Notes under the pieces: generated by a model
What the model was told of the DNA's origin: nothing
Databases searched by the model: none
What the model saw: only the letters and a program-made list of their open reading frames with translations
Position numbers and translations under genes: made by a program
Origin: S012-135 sp964423785
GTDB taxonomy: Bacteria; Desulfobacterota; Desulfobulbia; Desulfobulbales; S012-135
Reading direction: 5' to 3'
Length of the DNA stretch: 26,425 bases
NCBI GenBank assembly: GCA_964423785.1
Contig: CAYRGZ010000018.1
Location: 1-26,425 of the forward strand
Shown: piece after piece, positions 16,008 to 23,514 of the stretch
How the letters are laid out: each line of letters starts with the position of its first letter
Position numbering within the stretch: position 1 is the first letter of the stretch

Positions 16008-16607
16008 ATGCAGCGGCTCCAACGTCTTATCATGGCGGTCGTGCTTTGCTACGGTTGGCTGGGTCTCTTCACGATGGCGCCAACTCCTGCCGGCGCCTGT
16101 AGGAATCTGGAGCTGAATGTCGGTGTCATCGACTCTCCCGAGGGCCGGCTGTTCGCCCAGATGATTTCCACCTTCATCCACGAACGGACAGCGGTGAAGA
16201 CCGGCATGTACTTCTTCTCCTCCAGGGAAGAGATGGAAGCTGCCCTGGAGGCCAAACAGGTACAGATCATCGTCTTCGACGTCAATGACGCCCTCGCCGG
16301 TTTTGGTGAGGAGCCTTCTTCCGATCCTGAGGCCGACTACGAGAAGGTCAAGGCGCAGTATCGTCAGGAGCACCGGTTCATCGTGCTCGAACCGTTCGCC
16401 TTTTCCGGTGAGGGACAGGGGCTCCGGGTTCCGGTGATCCGCGAGAAGATCCTGCAAAAGTTTCCTGCCCTGCCGCGGGTGTTGGCCAAGCTGACCCGCT
16501 CCATCGGCGACGAGGCCCGAACCGAGTTGCTGGGTGCCGTTACCGAAGGGAGAGGTGATGTGGCCAAGGTCACCGAAGAGTTTCTTCTGAAAAGACGACT
16601 CATCTGA
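16008..16607 (+). CDS. Small periplasmic OpuAC-like substrate-binding protein
   Basis: A 199-residue protein. The ATG at 16008 is preferred over 16002 because GAGGA at 15996-16000 is 7 nt away. Residues 1-30 form a signal peptide (core MAVVLCYGWLGLF, end AGA). The mature part opens with LNVGVIDSPEGRLFAQMIS, a beta-alpha start typical of type 2 periplasmic binding proteins. The C-terminus (FPALPRVLAKL ... VTEEFLLKRRLI) resembles the end of OpuAC glycine-betaine binding proteins. At about 170 mature residues it is shorter than a full two-lobe OpuAC, so ligand binding may be altered. No permease or ATPase gene is nearby, so a sensory or scaffold role is as likely as transport. It ends 53 bp before the second NosD-like gene. 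Confidence 0.7.
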   Translation: MQRLQRLIMAVVLCYGWLGLFTMAPTPAGACRNLELNVGVIDSPEGRLFAQMISTFIHERTAVKTGMYFFSSREEMEAALEAKQVQIIVFDVNDALAGFGEEPSSDPEADYEKVKAQYRQEHRFIVLEPFAFSGEGQGLRVPVIREKILQKFPALPRVLAKLTRSIGDEARTELLGAVTEGRGDVAKVTEEFLLKRRLI

Positions 16608-16660
16608 TTCCGGGTCGCGTGGCAGCATCTGTGCCTTCCTGTCTCGATGATCGTATCGTG

Positions 16661-19198
16661 ATGCGGCGGCATGCCAGGCCGCCGCGGTCCTTTCTGGCCT
16701 TCCTGTTTTTTCTTCTCTCTCCTTTCCTGCTAGCATCGTCATGTTTTTCTCTTGCCGTCGCCGCCACGGAGATCAATGAGCCGGCGGTGATCGGCGAAGA
16801 CACGACGTGGACGGGCTCGGTGCGGGTTGGGGCGGACGTTCTGGTGTTGCCGGGAGCGGTTCTCACCATTGCGCCGGGTACCGAGGTGACCGTTCTTGCC
16901 AGCGAGTCCACCAAGACCCAGCCGGAGTATCTCTCGTCCCTGACCGAGATTACGGTGCGGGGTGAATTGCGGGCGTTGGGAGAAGAAGGCGCGCCCATTC
17001 GTTTTCGGTACGAGGGCGAGCAGCAGGATGGAGCAGGTCAGTGGGCCGGGATCAACGTTGACGGCGGTCGGGTGCGGTTGGCGTACTGTACGGTCAGTCA
17101 GGCGGAGTCCGGCGTGGTGGTCTGGGATGGCAGCGCTGCGGTACGGCGGAGCCGGTTGGTGGCAAACCGGACCGGACTGAGTGTATTGGGAAGCGGTGCA
17201 GAGGCTCGCGTCTTCGATACGGAGATCACGGACAACGAGTACGGGATCGTCGTGACCGAGGGCGGCAGGGTGGATCTGGAAAACAGTGCTCCCCGAGGGA
17301 ACCATCAGCAGGACCGTTTGGAATGGAAGGGAGAGGGGTATCGGCCGTCGGCGCCGGTGCCCGAGGTGGAGGTGTCGAAGTTGACCTCGCCGTACCAGAG
17401 CGAATCGCTGTTGGGTACGGTGGTGTGGAAGGACCATGTGGTGGTGAACGGCGTGATCCGGGTGCCGGCGAAGAGCCGGTTGATCATCATGCCGGGAACG
17501 GTGGTGGAGTTCACCCGTGCGGACAGCAACGGAGACGGCATTGGCGAGAACGGGCTGTTGGTGATGGGGATGCTGGTGGCGAAGGGGACCAAGGATCGCC
17601 CCATAGTTTTCCGGTCGGCGGCGAAGGATCGTCGGATGGGGGACTGGGACGCCATCAACATCTACGTTTCGGACGGGTTCCAGAATCTGTTGGAATACTG
17701 CATCATCGAGGATGCATACCGTGGCCTGCATTTCCATTTTTCCAACGTGCTGGTGAGCCACGTGGAGGTGCGGAACAACTACCGTGGTCTGCAGTTCCAG
17801 GAATCGCTGGTGACCATCGAGGAGAGCTACATCCACGGGAACAAGAACGCGCTGCGGGCCCGGGATTCGGAGCTGGTGTTCCGGGGTAACCGGGTGTACG
17901 ACAACCTGAGTGGACCGAACATCTTCCGGGTGACCGGCCTGGTGGAGGACAACGTGATCGCGGGGAACCTGGGTGACGGGTTACGGGTGCGCGAGGGTGC
18001 AGTGGAGGTGAGCGGCAACGCGATCATCGGTAACCGAGACGGGGTTCTGGTTGCGTATGCCAATTACGGTGAATGCACGGGCAACGTGGTGTCGGGCAAC
18101 GCGGAGCGGGGTATTATCCTCAAGGGGACGGACAACGTGCGGGTGGAGGGGAACTTCATCCAGGGGAACGGCACCAACGGTATCAGCCTGCTGCGGGCCC
18201 GGGCGACGATCATCCACAATCAGATAGCGAACAACGGGGGCAGGGGTATCGGCATCCAGTCGTTCGACGGCCAGATCCGGCGTAACAACCTGCTCGGGAA
18301 CCGGGAGTACGACCTGGGGCTTGAAGGGACGATGGACATCGACGCGCGGGAGAACTACTGGGGCGGAGCGGATCTCGGTCGGGTGATCTACGACCGGCGG
18401 GACGAGCCGACCCGGGGTCAGGTGCAGTACGAGCCGGTGCTGCCGGCGCCGGTTCCCTTCACATGGCCCCGACCCGACGTGCTCGTCGATACCGTCTGGG
18501 AGGGGGTGATCCTCATCCCTCGACGGGTGAACGGCGCGGCCGGCGCCTCCATCACCGTTCGTCCAGGGACCGTTGTCCGTTTCGCCGCCCATCGCGGTCT
18601 GTGGTCCAACAGCGATATCTATGCCGTGGGCGAGGCGGAGCGGCCTATTCTCTTCACCCGCCGGGATGAGGAGCCTTGGCACCAGATCATGGTGGAAAAG
18701 GCAAGGGGGATATTTCGATACTGCCGATTCGATGGCGCGGAGACCGCCCTGCACAGCCATTTCTCGAAGATTGAGGTGGCGACCTGCTGGTTCACCGATA
18801 ACCGGACCGGGATGATGTTCAAAGGCGGCCCGGTGCGGATCCGGGATTCCATATTTCGCGACAACGAGTTCGGTATCATCCCCAACCTGGCCGTGGGCGA
18901 GGTATCCAGCTGCGAGATCACCGCCAACCGAATCGGTATCATGGTCAAGGCGGAAAAGGGGCGGGGTATGGCCATCCATGGGAACAACATTTACGCCAAC
19001 CGCCGCTACAACTTGAAGATGGGGGATCTCAACGTGGACGAGGATGTGGATGTCCGCCGCAACTGGTGGGGCACTCCAGATCCGGCGGCCACCTTTTATG
19101 ACGCACGCACGGAACCGGGGGTGGGGCTGGGGGTGTTCGAGCCGGTGGCGCCAGCGCCGTTCCCGGTATGGGGGAGAGAGGAGGGGCGGCCGCGTTGA
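16661..19198 (+). CDS. Exported NosD-like right-handed beta-helix protein (copy 2)
   Basis: An 845-residue paralogue of the protein at 12560. ATG 16661 gives a clean signal peptide (RR, then FLAFLFFLLSPFLLASSC, ending AVA); the GTG at 16619 is a longer alternative. The RBS is weak, and coupling to the gene ending at 16607 is plausible. Residues 34-617 are encoded by the same DNA as residues 25-608 of copy 1. The third beta-helix module (about 618-845) shares its motifs with copy 1 (LHSHFS, RFKGGPV-type, RRNWWG) but is clearly diverged. It is therefore an old paralogue whose first two modules were homogenised recently, or a product of misassembly. Function is unknown; envelope location is inferred from the signal peptide. 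Confidence 0.9.
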   Translation: MRRHARPPRSFLAFLFFLLSPFLLASSCFSLAVAATEINEPAVIGEDTTWTGSVRVGADVLVLPGAVLTIAPGTEVTVLASESTKTQPEYLSSLTEITVRGELRALGEEGAPIRFRYEGEQQDGAGQWAGINVDGGRVRLAYCTVSQAESGVVVWDGSAAVRRSRLVANRTGLSVLGSGAEARVFDTEITDNEYGIVVTEGGRVDLENSAPRGNHQQDRLEWKGEGYRPSAPVPEVEVSKLTSPYQSESLLGTVVWKDHVVVNGVIRVPAKSRLIIMPGTVVEFTRADSNGDGIGENGLLVMGMLVAKGTKDRPIVFRSAAKDRRMGDWDAINIYVSDGFQNLLEYCIIEDAYRGLHFHFSNVLVSHVEVRNNYRGLQFQESLVTIEESYIHGNKNALRARDSELVFRGNRVYDNLSGPNIFRVTGLVEDNVIAGNLGDGLRVREGAVEVSGNAIIGNRDGVLVAYANYGECTGNVVSGNAERGIILKGTDNVRVEGNFIQGNGTNGISLLRARATIIHNQIANNGGRGIGIQSFDGQIRRNNLLGNREYDLGLEGTMDIDARENYWGGADLGRVIYDRRDEPTRGQVQYEPVLPAPVPFTWPRPDVLVDTVWEGVILIPRRVNGAAGASITVRPGTVVRFAAHRGLWSNSDIYAVGEAERPILFTRRDEEPWHQIMVEKARGIFRYCRFDGAETALHSHFSKIEVATCWFTDNRTGMMFKGGPVRIRDSIFRDNEFGIIPNLAVGEVSSCEITANRIGIMVKAEKGRGMAIHGNNIYANRRYNLKMGDLNVDEDVDVRRNWWGTPDPAATFYDARTEPGVGLGVFEPVAPAPFPVWGREEGRPR
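16760..18513 (+). repeat. 1,754-bp identical direct repeat, copy 2
   Basis: Second copy of 12632-14385 in the same orientation. The 2,374 bp between the copies hold the diverged end of the first NosD-like gene, the transthyretin-like gene and the OpuAC-like gene. Recombination between copies would delete that segment and leave one hybrid NosD-like gene. Confidence 0.92.
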
Positions 19199-19228
19199 CG
19201 GTATCGCCTCATGTTGCCGTGAATCACC

Positions 19229-19395
19229 TCACGGTCCCGGCAGCACGACGCGGAAACCAAGATCGGGCCTGCGGCTGGCCGGATCCCTGCCTTCTCGATC
19301 GTTGGAACTGTTGAGCTGCGAAGCCGCAGATCCAACTGCCGCCCCTGGTGACCTTGACCTGGCCGGAGGCGTGTGTCGGTTCAGTGAAAATGAGA
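19229..19395 (-). pseudogene. Decayed C-terminal fragment of an FGE-type (sulfatase-modifying factor) gene
   Basis: On minus, one frame reads VKVTRGGSW (19332-19349 encodes TRGGSW). A different frame then reads SSNDREGRDPASRRPDLGFR followed by VVLPGP and TGA (19229-19231). Together these are the RGGSW and LGFRVV landmarks that end formylglycine-generating-enzyme/SUMF1-like domains (PF03781), in correct order and spacing but split by a frameshift. Only about 55 residues remain of a domain that is normally about 250. No start or upstream part is present. It is a relic squeezed between the second NosD-like gene and the PhnD-like gene. Confidence 0.6.
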
Positions 19396-19436
19396 CTTCC
19401 AGGTGTTTACACACCCTGGGCCGAAGGGCCTGGAAG
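19396..19436 (-). terminator. Possible terminator hairpin after the PhnD-like gene
   Basis: CTTCCAGG (19396-19403) and CCTGGAAG (19429-19436) form an 8-bp stem around a GC-rich loop, 16 bp beyond the minus-strand stop. On minus it is followed by TCTCATTTT, a weak T tract. Confidence 0.4.
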
Positions 19437-19452
19437 AGTGTCTGGTTGCCGG

Positions 19453-20370
19453 TCAGTACCGTTGGTAGGGCGGCATATTGGTCTCTTTGGCCATCTGGCG
19501 AACGATATCGAAGTCGCTATCCTTGGCGGCCGAGAACCCGTCCAGTTGGGCGCGCTCCAGGACGCGGACCCGCTGGCCGTCGATCTCCACCGTGTCCTCC
19601 GAGGTTATGGCCAGGAGCGCCTGTTGGAATCGCTTAGCAAAATCCGGGTCCACCTTTTGGGTATAGGCGAAGTTGCAGTAGGGAATGAGGGGACCCTCGG
19701 CGAGGACGGTGAAGTCGTCCTCGTCGATCTTACCCTGCTTTATCATTATCTCATAGTCGTAGTAAGGAAAAGCCCCCGCGTCGTAGCGCCCGAAATACAC
19801 GCCATAGATCACCTTTTCATGCTTGTAGCTTCCCCGGGGAAAATTGTAGATCGCCAGGTCACGGTCGATGTCGATGCCATTTTGTTTGAGAACGTAAAGC
19901 TGGCTGAGGTAGGAGGTGGGTGCCAGCATGGGGCCGAAGATCATGCTCTTGCCTCGCAGGTCGTCCAGCGTCTCGATGCCGCTCTTTTTCAGGGCGGCGA
20001 TGATGCCCCGTGACCGATCTCCCAGTTCCCCCCGTTTTTCCACTGCCAATACCTCAACCGCGTGGAACCGGTGGAGCATGATGTACAAAAGGGAATTGGT
20101 GTGCGTGAAGTCCAGTTCATTGATTCTACTGGTGAACTCGAGCGTATCGATGGCCAGAGGCTCCAGGCGGACCCGCAGACGTTGACTGAGAAGAGCGGTG
20201 AGGGGGGCGAAACGGCCGAGCGTTTCTTCTTTGTTGTTGCATATCATGTAGCCGATTCGATACACTGGCCCATCGGTGTTGGGCGCGACGGCGGATTGCT
20301 CCGGAGGACCGTCGCAGGCACCGATCAAGATGGCGGTGAGGAGGAGCAGCAGGCCGAGAGGGTATCGCAT
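19453..20370 (-). CDS. PhnD-like phosphate/phosphonate-type substrate-binding lipoprotein
   Basis: A 305-residue protein. ATG at 20370 (minus) is preceded by AGGAGA. The N-terminus is a lipoprotein signal (MRYPLGLLLLLTAILIGAC) with lipobox IGAC at residues 16-19. Asp20 at +2 is, in E. coli, an inner-membrane retention signal. The rest matches the PhnD/SsuA/transferrin-like binding fold (PF12974): YRIGYMICNNKEE at the start, FAPLTALLSQRL, DFTHTNSLLY, LRGKSMIFGP, then YDAGAFPYYDYEIM. No transporter membrane subunit or ATPase is nearby, so transport cannot be assumed. Such orphan proteins are also used as sensors. It is divergent from the transthyretin-like gene at 20571, with a 200-bp shared upstream region. 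Confidence 0.85.
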   Translation of the reverse strand: MRYPLGLLLLLTAILIGACDGPPEQSAVAPNTDGPVYRIGYMICNNKEETLGRFAPLTALLSQRLRVRLEPLAIDTLEFTSRINELDFTHTNSLLYIMLHRFHAVEVLAVEKRGELGDRSRGIIAALKKSGIETLDDLRGKSMIFGPMLAPTSYLSQLYVLKQNGIDIDRDLAIYNFPRGSYKHEKVIYGVYFGRYDAGAFPYYDYEIMIKQGKIDEDDFTVLAEGPLIPYCNFAYTQKVDPDFAKRFQQALLAITSEDTVEIDGQRVRVLERAQLDGFSAAKDSDFDIVRQMAKETNMPPYQRY

Positions 20371-20570
20371 GTTGTAGGCGTCTCCTTGCGCTGTGGCGCG
20401 GTGCCGGGTTGACCGGCATCGAGAATTACGAAAGGAACCGTGACTCCCTATGGTGCCATGCCCCAGGCGGAGATGCAAGAGGAAGACCGCGCCTCGTGGT
20501 GATGGCTCCGTGAAACGGCCAGATGAACTGTTGGGTAGAACGGAAGAACAAGAGTCGATGGGAGGTGGCA
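20371..20570. promoter_or_regulatory. Divergent intergenic region
   Basis: This 200-bp region separates two divergently transcribed genes and should hold both promoters. Only the ribosome binding sites are clear: AGGAGA for the minus gene and GGGAGG at 20560-20565 for the plus gene. TTACGA (20426-20431) and TATGGT (20449-20454) at 17-bp spacing are a weak sigma70 candidate on plus. Confidence 0.4.
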
Positions 20571-21548
20571 ATGCGAGGTAAAGGCATGGCGCGTGTTATT
20601 CTGCTGTCGGTCCTGGGCTTGCTGGCGTTGACGACTGGTGTCGTCTGGGCGAATACGGAGGCAGGGTATGGCGCGCTCACCGGCAGAATAGTAGGGGCGG
20701 ACGGAACAGCGTTCACGAAAGGGTTTGTCGCCTTTTTCGACAAGAAGGGCGGCGGGCCTCCCGATGAGAGCACCACCAAACGGTCGCCGGTGATGGTCGC
20801 CTTCATCGGAGCAGACGGTCGATTTGCCACTGTGCAGTTTCCGGCAGGTGAGTACTACGTGGGCGCCATGCAGCGGGAACGATGGATCGGCGGCCCGCCC
20901 CGTCCGGGCGAGAAGCGGTACTCGGCCATCGATGCCGAGGGAAAGTACGTGCTGGTCACCGTCATCGCGGGCAAGACGACCGATGTGGGCACCATTGTCG
21001 TGCGGGAACCGCAGCACTTTCCGGAGCGGAAGGAGTATTTCACCGTCCGCGGCCGGGTACTGGACGACCATGCCAAGCCGGTTGCCGGTGCCGTGGTGGT
21101 GGTCAAGAAGGATCTCGACAATCCCAAGGGCTTGTTCATCTCGCCGGAGACCGACCCGGACGGCTCCTACGAACTCAAGCTTCCCCCGGGAAAGTTTTTC
21201 TTCGTGGCCCGTAAGACCCTGACCCGGGCCGGCCGGCCCCGGCCAGGTGGCTACATGGGCGTGCTGGGGCAGACTAAGCCCATGGGAATCGGCGGCCAGT
21301 TCGAGGAGCCGCCGGCCTATATCGTGGGCCAGGCGGGACAGGAATACAACGGTGTCGATATCTTCATGTTCCCGGTCCCCATTCCCGATGTTCGACGGCA
21401 GGAGATCGAGGCCATGGTCAAGGCAAAGCAGTTGGACAAGTCGTCGCTGCCCGCTGCCTTGCCCTTGAAGCGGAAATCCGCCCCGGAAGGGGTCCGGAGC
21501 ACCCATCAGCCGCAGCCGGCCTCCCAGGGTGGCGGCCCGAAAGAGTGA
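20571..21548 (+). CDS. Exported protein with two transthyretin/carboxypeptidase-regulatory-like domains
   Basis: A 325-residue protein. ATG at 20571 follows GGGAGG at a 5-nt spacing. Residues 1-27 form a signal peptide ending VVWA. Domain 1 (about 33-120) runs from LTGRIVGADGTAFTKGFVAFF to FPAGEYYVGAM. Domain 2 (about 160-235) runs from VRGRVLDDHAKPVAGAVVVV to KLPPGKFFFVARK. Both show the G-x-V-x-D/A-G and P-x-G-x-Y/F pattern of CarboxypepD_reg-type sandwiches. The C-terminal 60 residues are charged and Pro/Gln-rich and probably disordered. No catalytic motif is visible. It resembles the protein at 15195 in plan, which suggests these proteins form a set of related envelope structural parts. 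Confidence 0.85.
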   Translation: MRGKGMARVILLSVLGLLALTTGVVWANTEAGYGALTGRIVGADGTAFTKGFVAFFDKKGGGPPDESTTKRSPVMVAFIGADGRFATVQFPAGEYYVGAMQRERWIGGPPRPGEKRYSAIDAEGKYVLVTVIAGKTTDVGTIVVREPQHFPERKEYFTVRGRVLDDHAKPVAGAVVVVKKDLDNPKGLFISPETDPDGSYELKLPPGKFFFVARKTLTRAGRPRPGGYMGVLGQTKPMGIGGQFEEPPAYIVGQAGQEYNGVDIFMFPVPIPDVRRQEIEAMVKAKQLDKSSLPAALPLKRKSAPEGVRSTHQPQPASQGGGPKE

Positions 21549-21571
21549 CCGGCCGGATTTTTCATATTGGG

Positions 21572-21602
21572 GGCGAACCGCGTTGACAACGCCGTTCGCC
21601 CC
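21572..21602 (+). terminator. Strong hairpin after the transthyretin-like gene
   Basis: GGGCGAAC (21572-21579) and GTTCGCCC (21595-21602) enclose a second stem, GCGTT-gac-AACGC, making an almost continuous 13-bp hairpin 23 bp after the stop. No T run follows on plus, so it may mark RNA 3' ends by processing instead of being a classical intrinsic terminator. Confidence 0.5.
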
Positions 21603-21624
21603 TCGGTTCGAAGTCGGGTGATTT

Positions 21625-21718
21625 GATGAAATCGTAAAAAGTGCGATTTTATCGAGTTCGCGTTTTGTAACCCGTTGGATTATCGTGTCAGACCTGGACC
21701 GACAGCGACTTTTTACGG
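21625..21718 (+). repeat. 94-bp dispersed repeat, copy B
   Basis: Ungapped homologue of 12308-12401. The leading hairpin (GATGAAATCGT ... GCGATTTTATC) is kept by compensating or G-U pairs despite base changes. That suggests the RNA or cruciform structure matters. It sits between the convergent ends of the transthyretin-like gene and the regulator gene. Confidence 0.85.
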
Positions 21719-21771
21719 GATTGTCGGTGAGTTGAGCGGGGAGGAAGGGGCGTCGCGAGGCGGGCGTCGGA

Positions 21772-23166
21772 TCAGATCTGGATGCCCAGCTTTTTGATCC
21801 GGTAGCGGAGGGTGTCGCGACTGATGCACAAAAGTTTTGCCGCCTTGCGCTGATTGCCGCCGGCGAGTTTGAGGGCGGTTTTGATGTGCTTGCGTTCCAT
21901 GGCCTCCAGCGACAGACCGTTGAAGGACTCGATGTCCACGTCCTTGATCACCGGTTCCTCTTTCTCGATCTGCTGCTGGATGAGGAGGTTGGAAGAGATC
22001 TCGTCGGCGCTGATTTCCTTGTTCTCCGACAGGACGACGAGTTTCTCGATGAGGTTCTTGAGCTGGCGGACGTTTCCGGGCCACGAATACTGCTGCAGGA
22101 CGGCCATGCCCTCTGGTGAGATGCCCTGAACGACGGAGTCGTACTTCTTGGTGAAGATGCGCAGGAAGTTGTCCACCAAGAGCGGGATGTCGGCCAGTCG
22201 TTTTCGCAGGGGCGGCAGTTCGATGGTGGCAGTGTTCAGCCGGTAGTAGAGGTCGAGGCGGAATTTCTTTTCCTGGACGAGCTGGTGCAGGTTGCGATTG
22301 GTGGCCGCCAGGATGCGGACGTCGGCGACGGAGTCGTGCAGGGCGCCGATGCGGCGGTAGGTCTTCTCTTCCAGGAGCCGGAGAATCTTGGCCTGGAAGG
22401 GATACGGCATCTCGCCGAGCTCGTCGAGGAGGATGGTGCCCCCCTCGGCGATTTCGATGAGACCCTTCTTGGAGTTCTTGGCGTCGGTAAAGGCCCCTTT
22501 CTCGTAGCCGAACAGTTCGCTTTCGATGAGTTGCTCCGGGATGTTGGCGCAGCCTATCTGGACGTAGGGGAAGTCCTTGCGCGGACTCATTTCGTGCAGC
22601 TTTTGGCAGAGGAAGTTCTTGCCGGTCCCCGATTCGCCCAGCATCAGGATGGTGATGTCCGACTTGGAGGCCAGCCGCCGCATGAGATCCACCACCCGCT
22701 TCATGGCATCGGTGGTATAGATGAGATCGTCGAAGGGATCGTCCGTCTTGGTGGATGGCGTGATGGTCGGCTTGATGTCGTGCAGGATGGCCCGCAACCG
22801 GTCGAAGTCGATGGGTTTTTCGAGATAGTCGAAGGCGCCGAGTTTCATCGCCTCGACGGCGCCCCGAATCTCCGTCTGGCCGCTGATCATGACCACGGTG
22901 ATCTCGGGCCGCGTTTTCTTGATGATCTCGAGCAGCGACAGGCCGTCGTAGGAGTCGGGTAACTTGAGGTCCAGGAGAACCAGGGAGAGATCCTCCTGGT
23001 CGATCTTTTCCAAAGCCGCACGGCCGGTGCCGACGGCGATGGGATCGTACCCCTCCTTTTCCAGGAGCTTTTCCAGCCCGATCCGGATGAGTGGATCGTC
23101 GTCCACCACCAGAACCTTCTGACGGCCTGATTTCGAGACGTTTTTTGTCTGTTTTTTAGCTGCCAT
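21772..23166 (-). CDS. NtrC-family sigma54-dependent response regulator
   Basis: A 464-residue cytoplasmic transcription activator. ATG at 23166 is chosen because it is the last start before the receiver domain; the RBS is poor. The receiver domain (17-130) has acidic Asp22-24, phospho-acceptor Asp66 (LLDLKLPD), Ser95 and Lys117. The AAA+ domain (about 147-380) has Walker A GESGTGKN (177-184), Walker B GGTILLDE (242-249), and WPGNVRQL (362-369). The sigma54-contact loop reads GAFTDA (224-229) instead of the usual GAFTGA. A Fis-type HTH (about 421-461) ends the protein. On phosphorylation such proteins remodel sigma54 polymerase at -24/-12 promoters. No histidine kinase is adjacent, so it is an orphan here. 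The sigma54-like site at 331-346 makes the cytochrome a candidate target (inference). Confidence 0.95.
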   Translation of the reverse strand: MAAKKQTKNVSKSGRQKVLVVDDDPLIRIGLEKLLEKEGYDPIAVGTGRAALEKIDQEDLSLVLLDLKLPDSYDGLSLLEIIKKTRPEITVVMISGQTEIRGAVEAMKLGAFDYLEKPIDFDRLRAILHDIKPTITPSTKTDDPFDDLIYTTDAMKRVVDLMRRLASKSDITILMLGESGTGKNFLCQKLHEMSPRKDFPYVQIGCANIPEQLIESELFGYEKGAFTDAKNSKKGLIEIAEGGTILLDELGEMPYPFQAKILRLLEEKTYRRIGALHDSVADVRILAATNRNLHQLVQEKKFRLDLYYRLNTATIELPPLRKRLADIPLLVDNFLRIFTKKYDSVVQGISPEGMAVLQQYSWPGNVRQLKNLIEKLVVLSENKEISADEISSNLLIQQQIEKEEPVIKDVDIESFNGLSLEAMERKHIKTALKLAGGNQRKAAKLLCISRDTLRYRIKKLGIQI

Positions 23167-23514
23167 GAAACAGGGATGGGATGCCTGGCCCCCCTCCAAA
23201 ACCAGGTATGCGTCGGTGAGCGGGCATGAACCAATCCTTCTGGTGCCCGGCTTCGGGGATGCAACGAGGATTGACGGCCAAAGGATTCCGTTGATTGTCC
23301 ACCGTTGCCANNNNNNNNNNNNNNNNNNNNNNNNNNNNNNNNNNNNNNNNNNNNNNNNNNNNNNNNNNNNNNNNNNNNNNNNNNNNNNNNNNNNNNNNNN
23401 NNNNNNNNNNAAAATAGCAGATCCCTCAATTAGCCACCACCCTCTTTTCCCTTGTCCGTTTCCCGTGTATAGTGCTCTTTCCGAACCGGAACGTCGAAAC
23501 AGGAGCAGCAATCC
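23167..23514. other. Intergenic region with scaffold gap between regulator and ispG
   Basis: The region is 348 bp including 100 N at 23311-23410, of unknown true length. The left 144 bp and right 104 bp contain no supported gene. AGGAG at 23501-23505 serves ispG. TATAGT at 23468-23473 is a possible -10 without a good -35. The regulator's promoter should lie left of or inside the gap, and a small gene inside the gap cannot be excluded. Confidence 0.6.

Noticed and set aside
19044..19637. Plus-strand open frames between the second NosD-like gene and the PhnD-like gene
   Set aside because: They overlap the end of the NosD-like gene and lie antisense to the PhnD-like gene and the FGE relic, with no RBS or domain.
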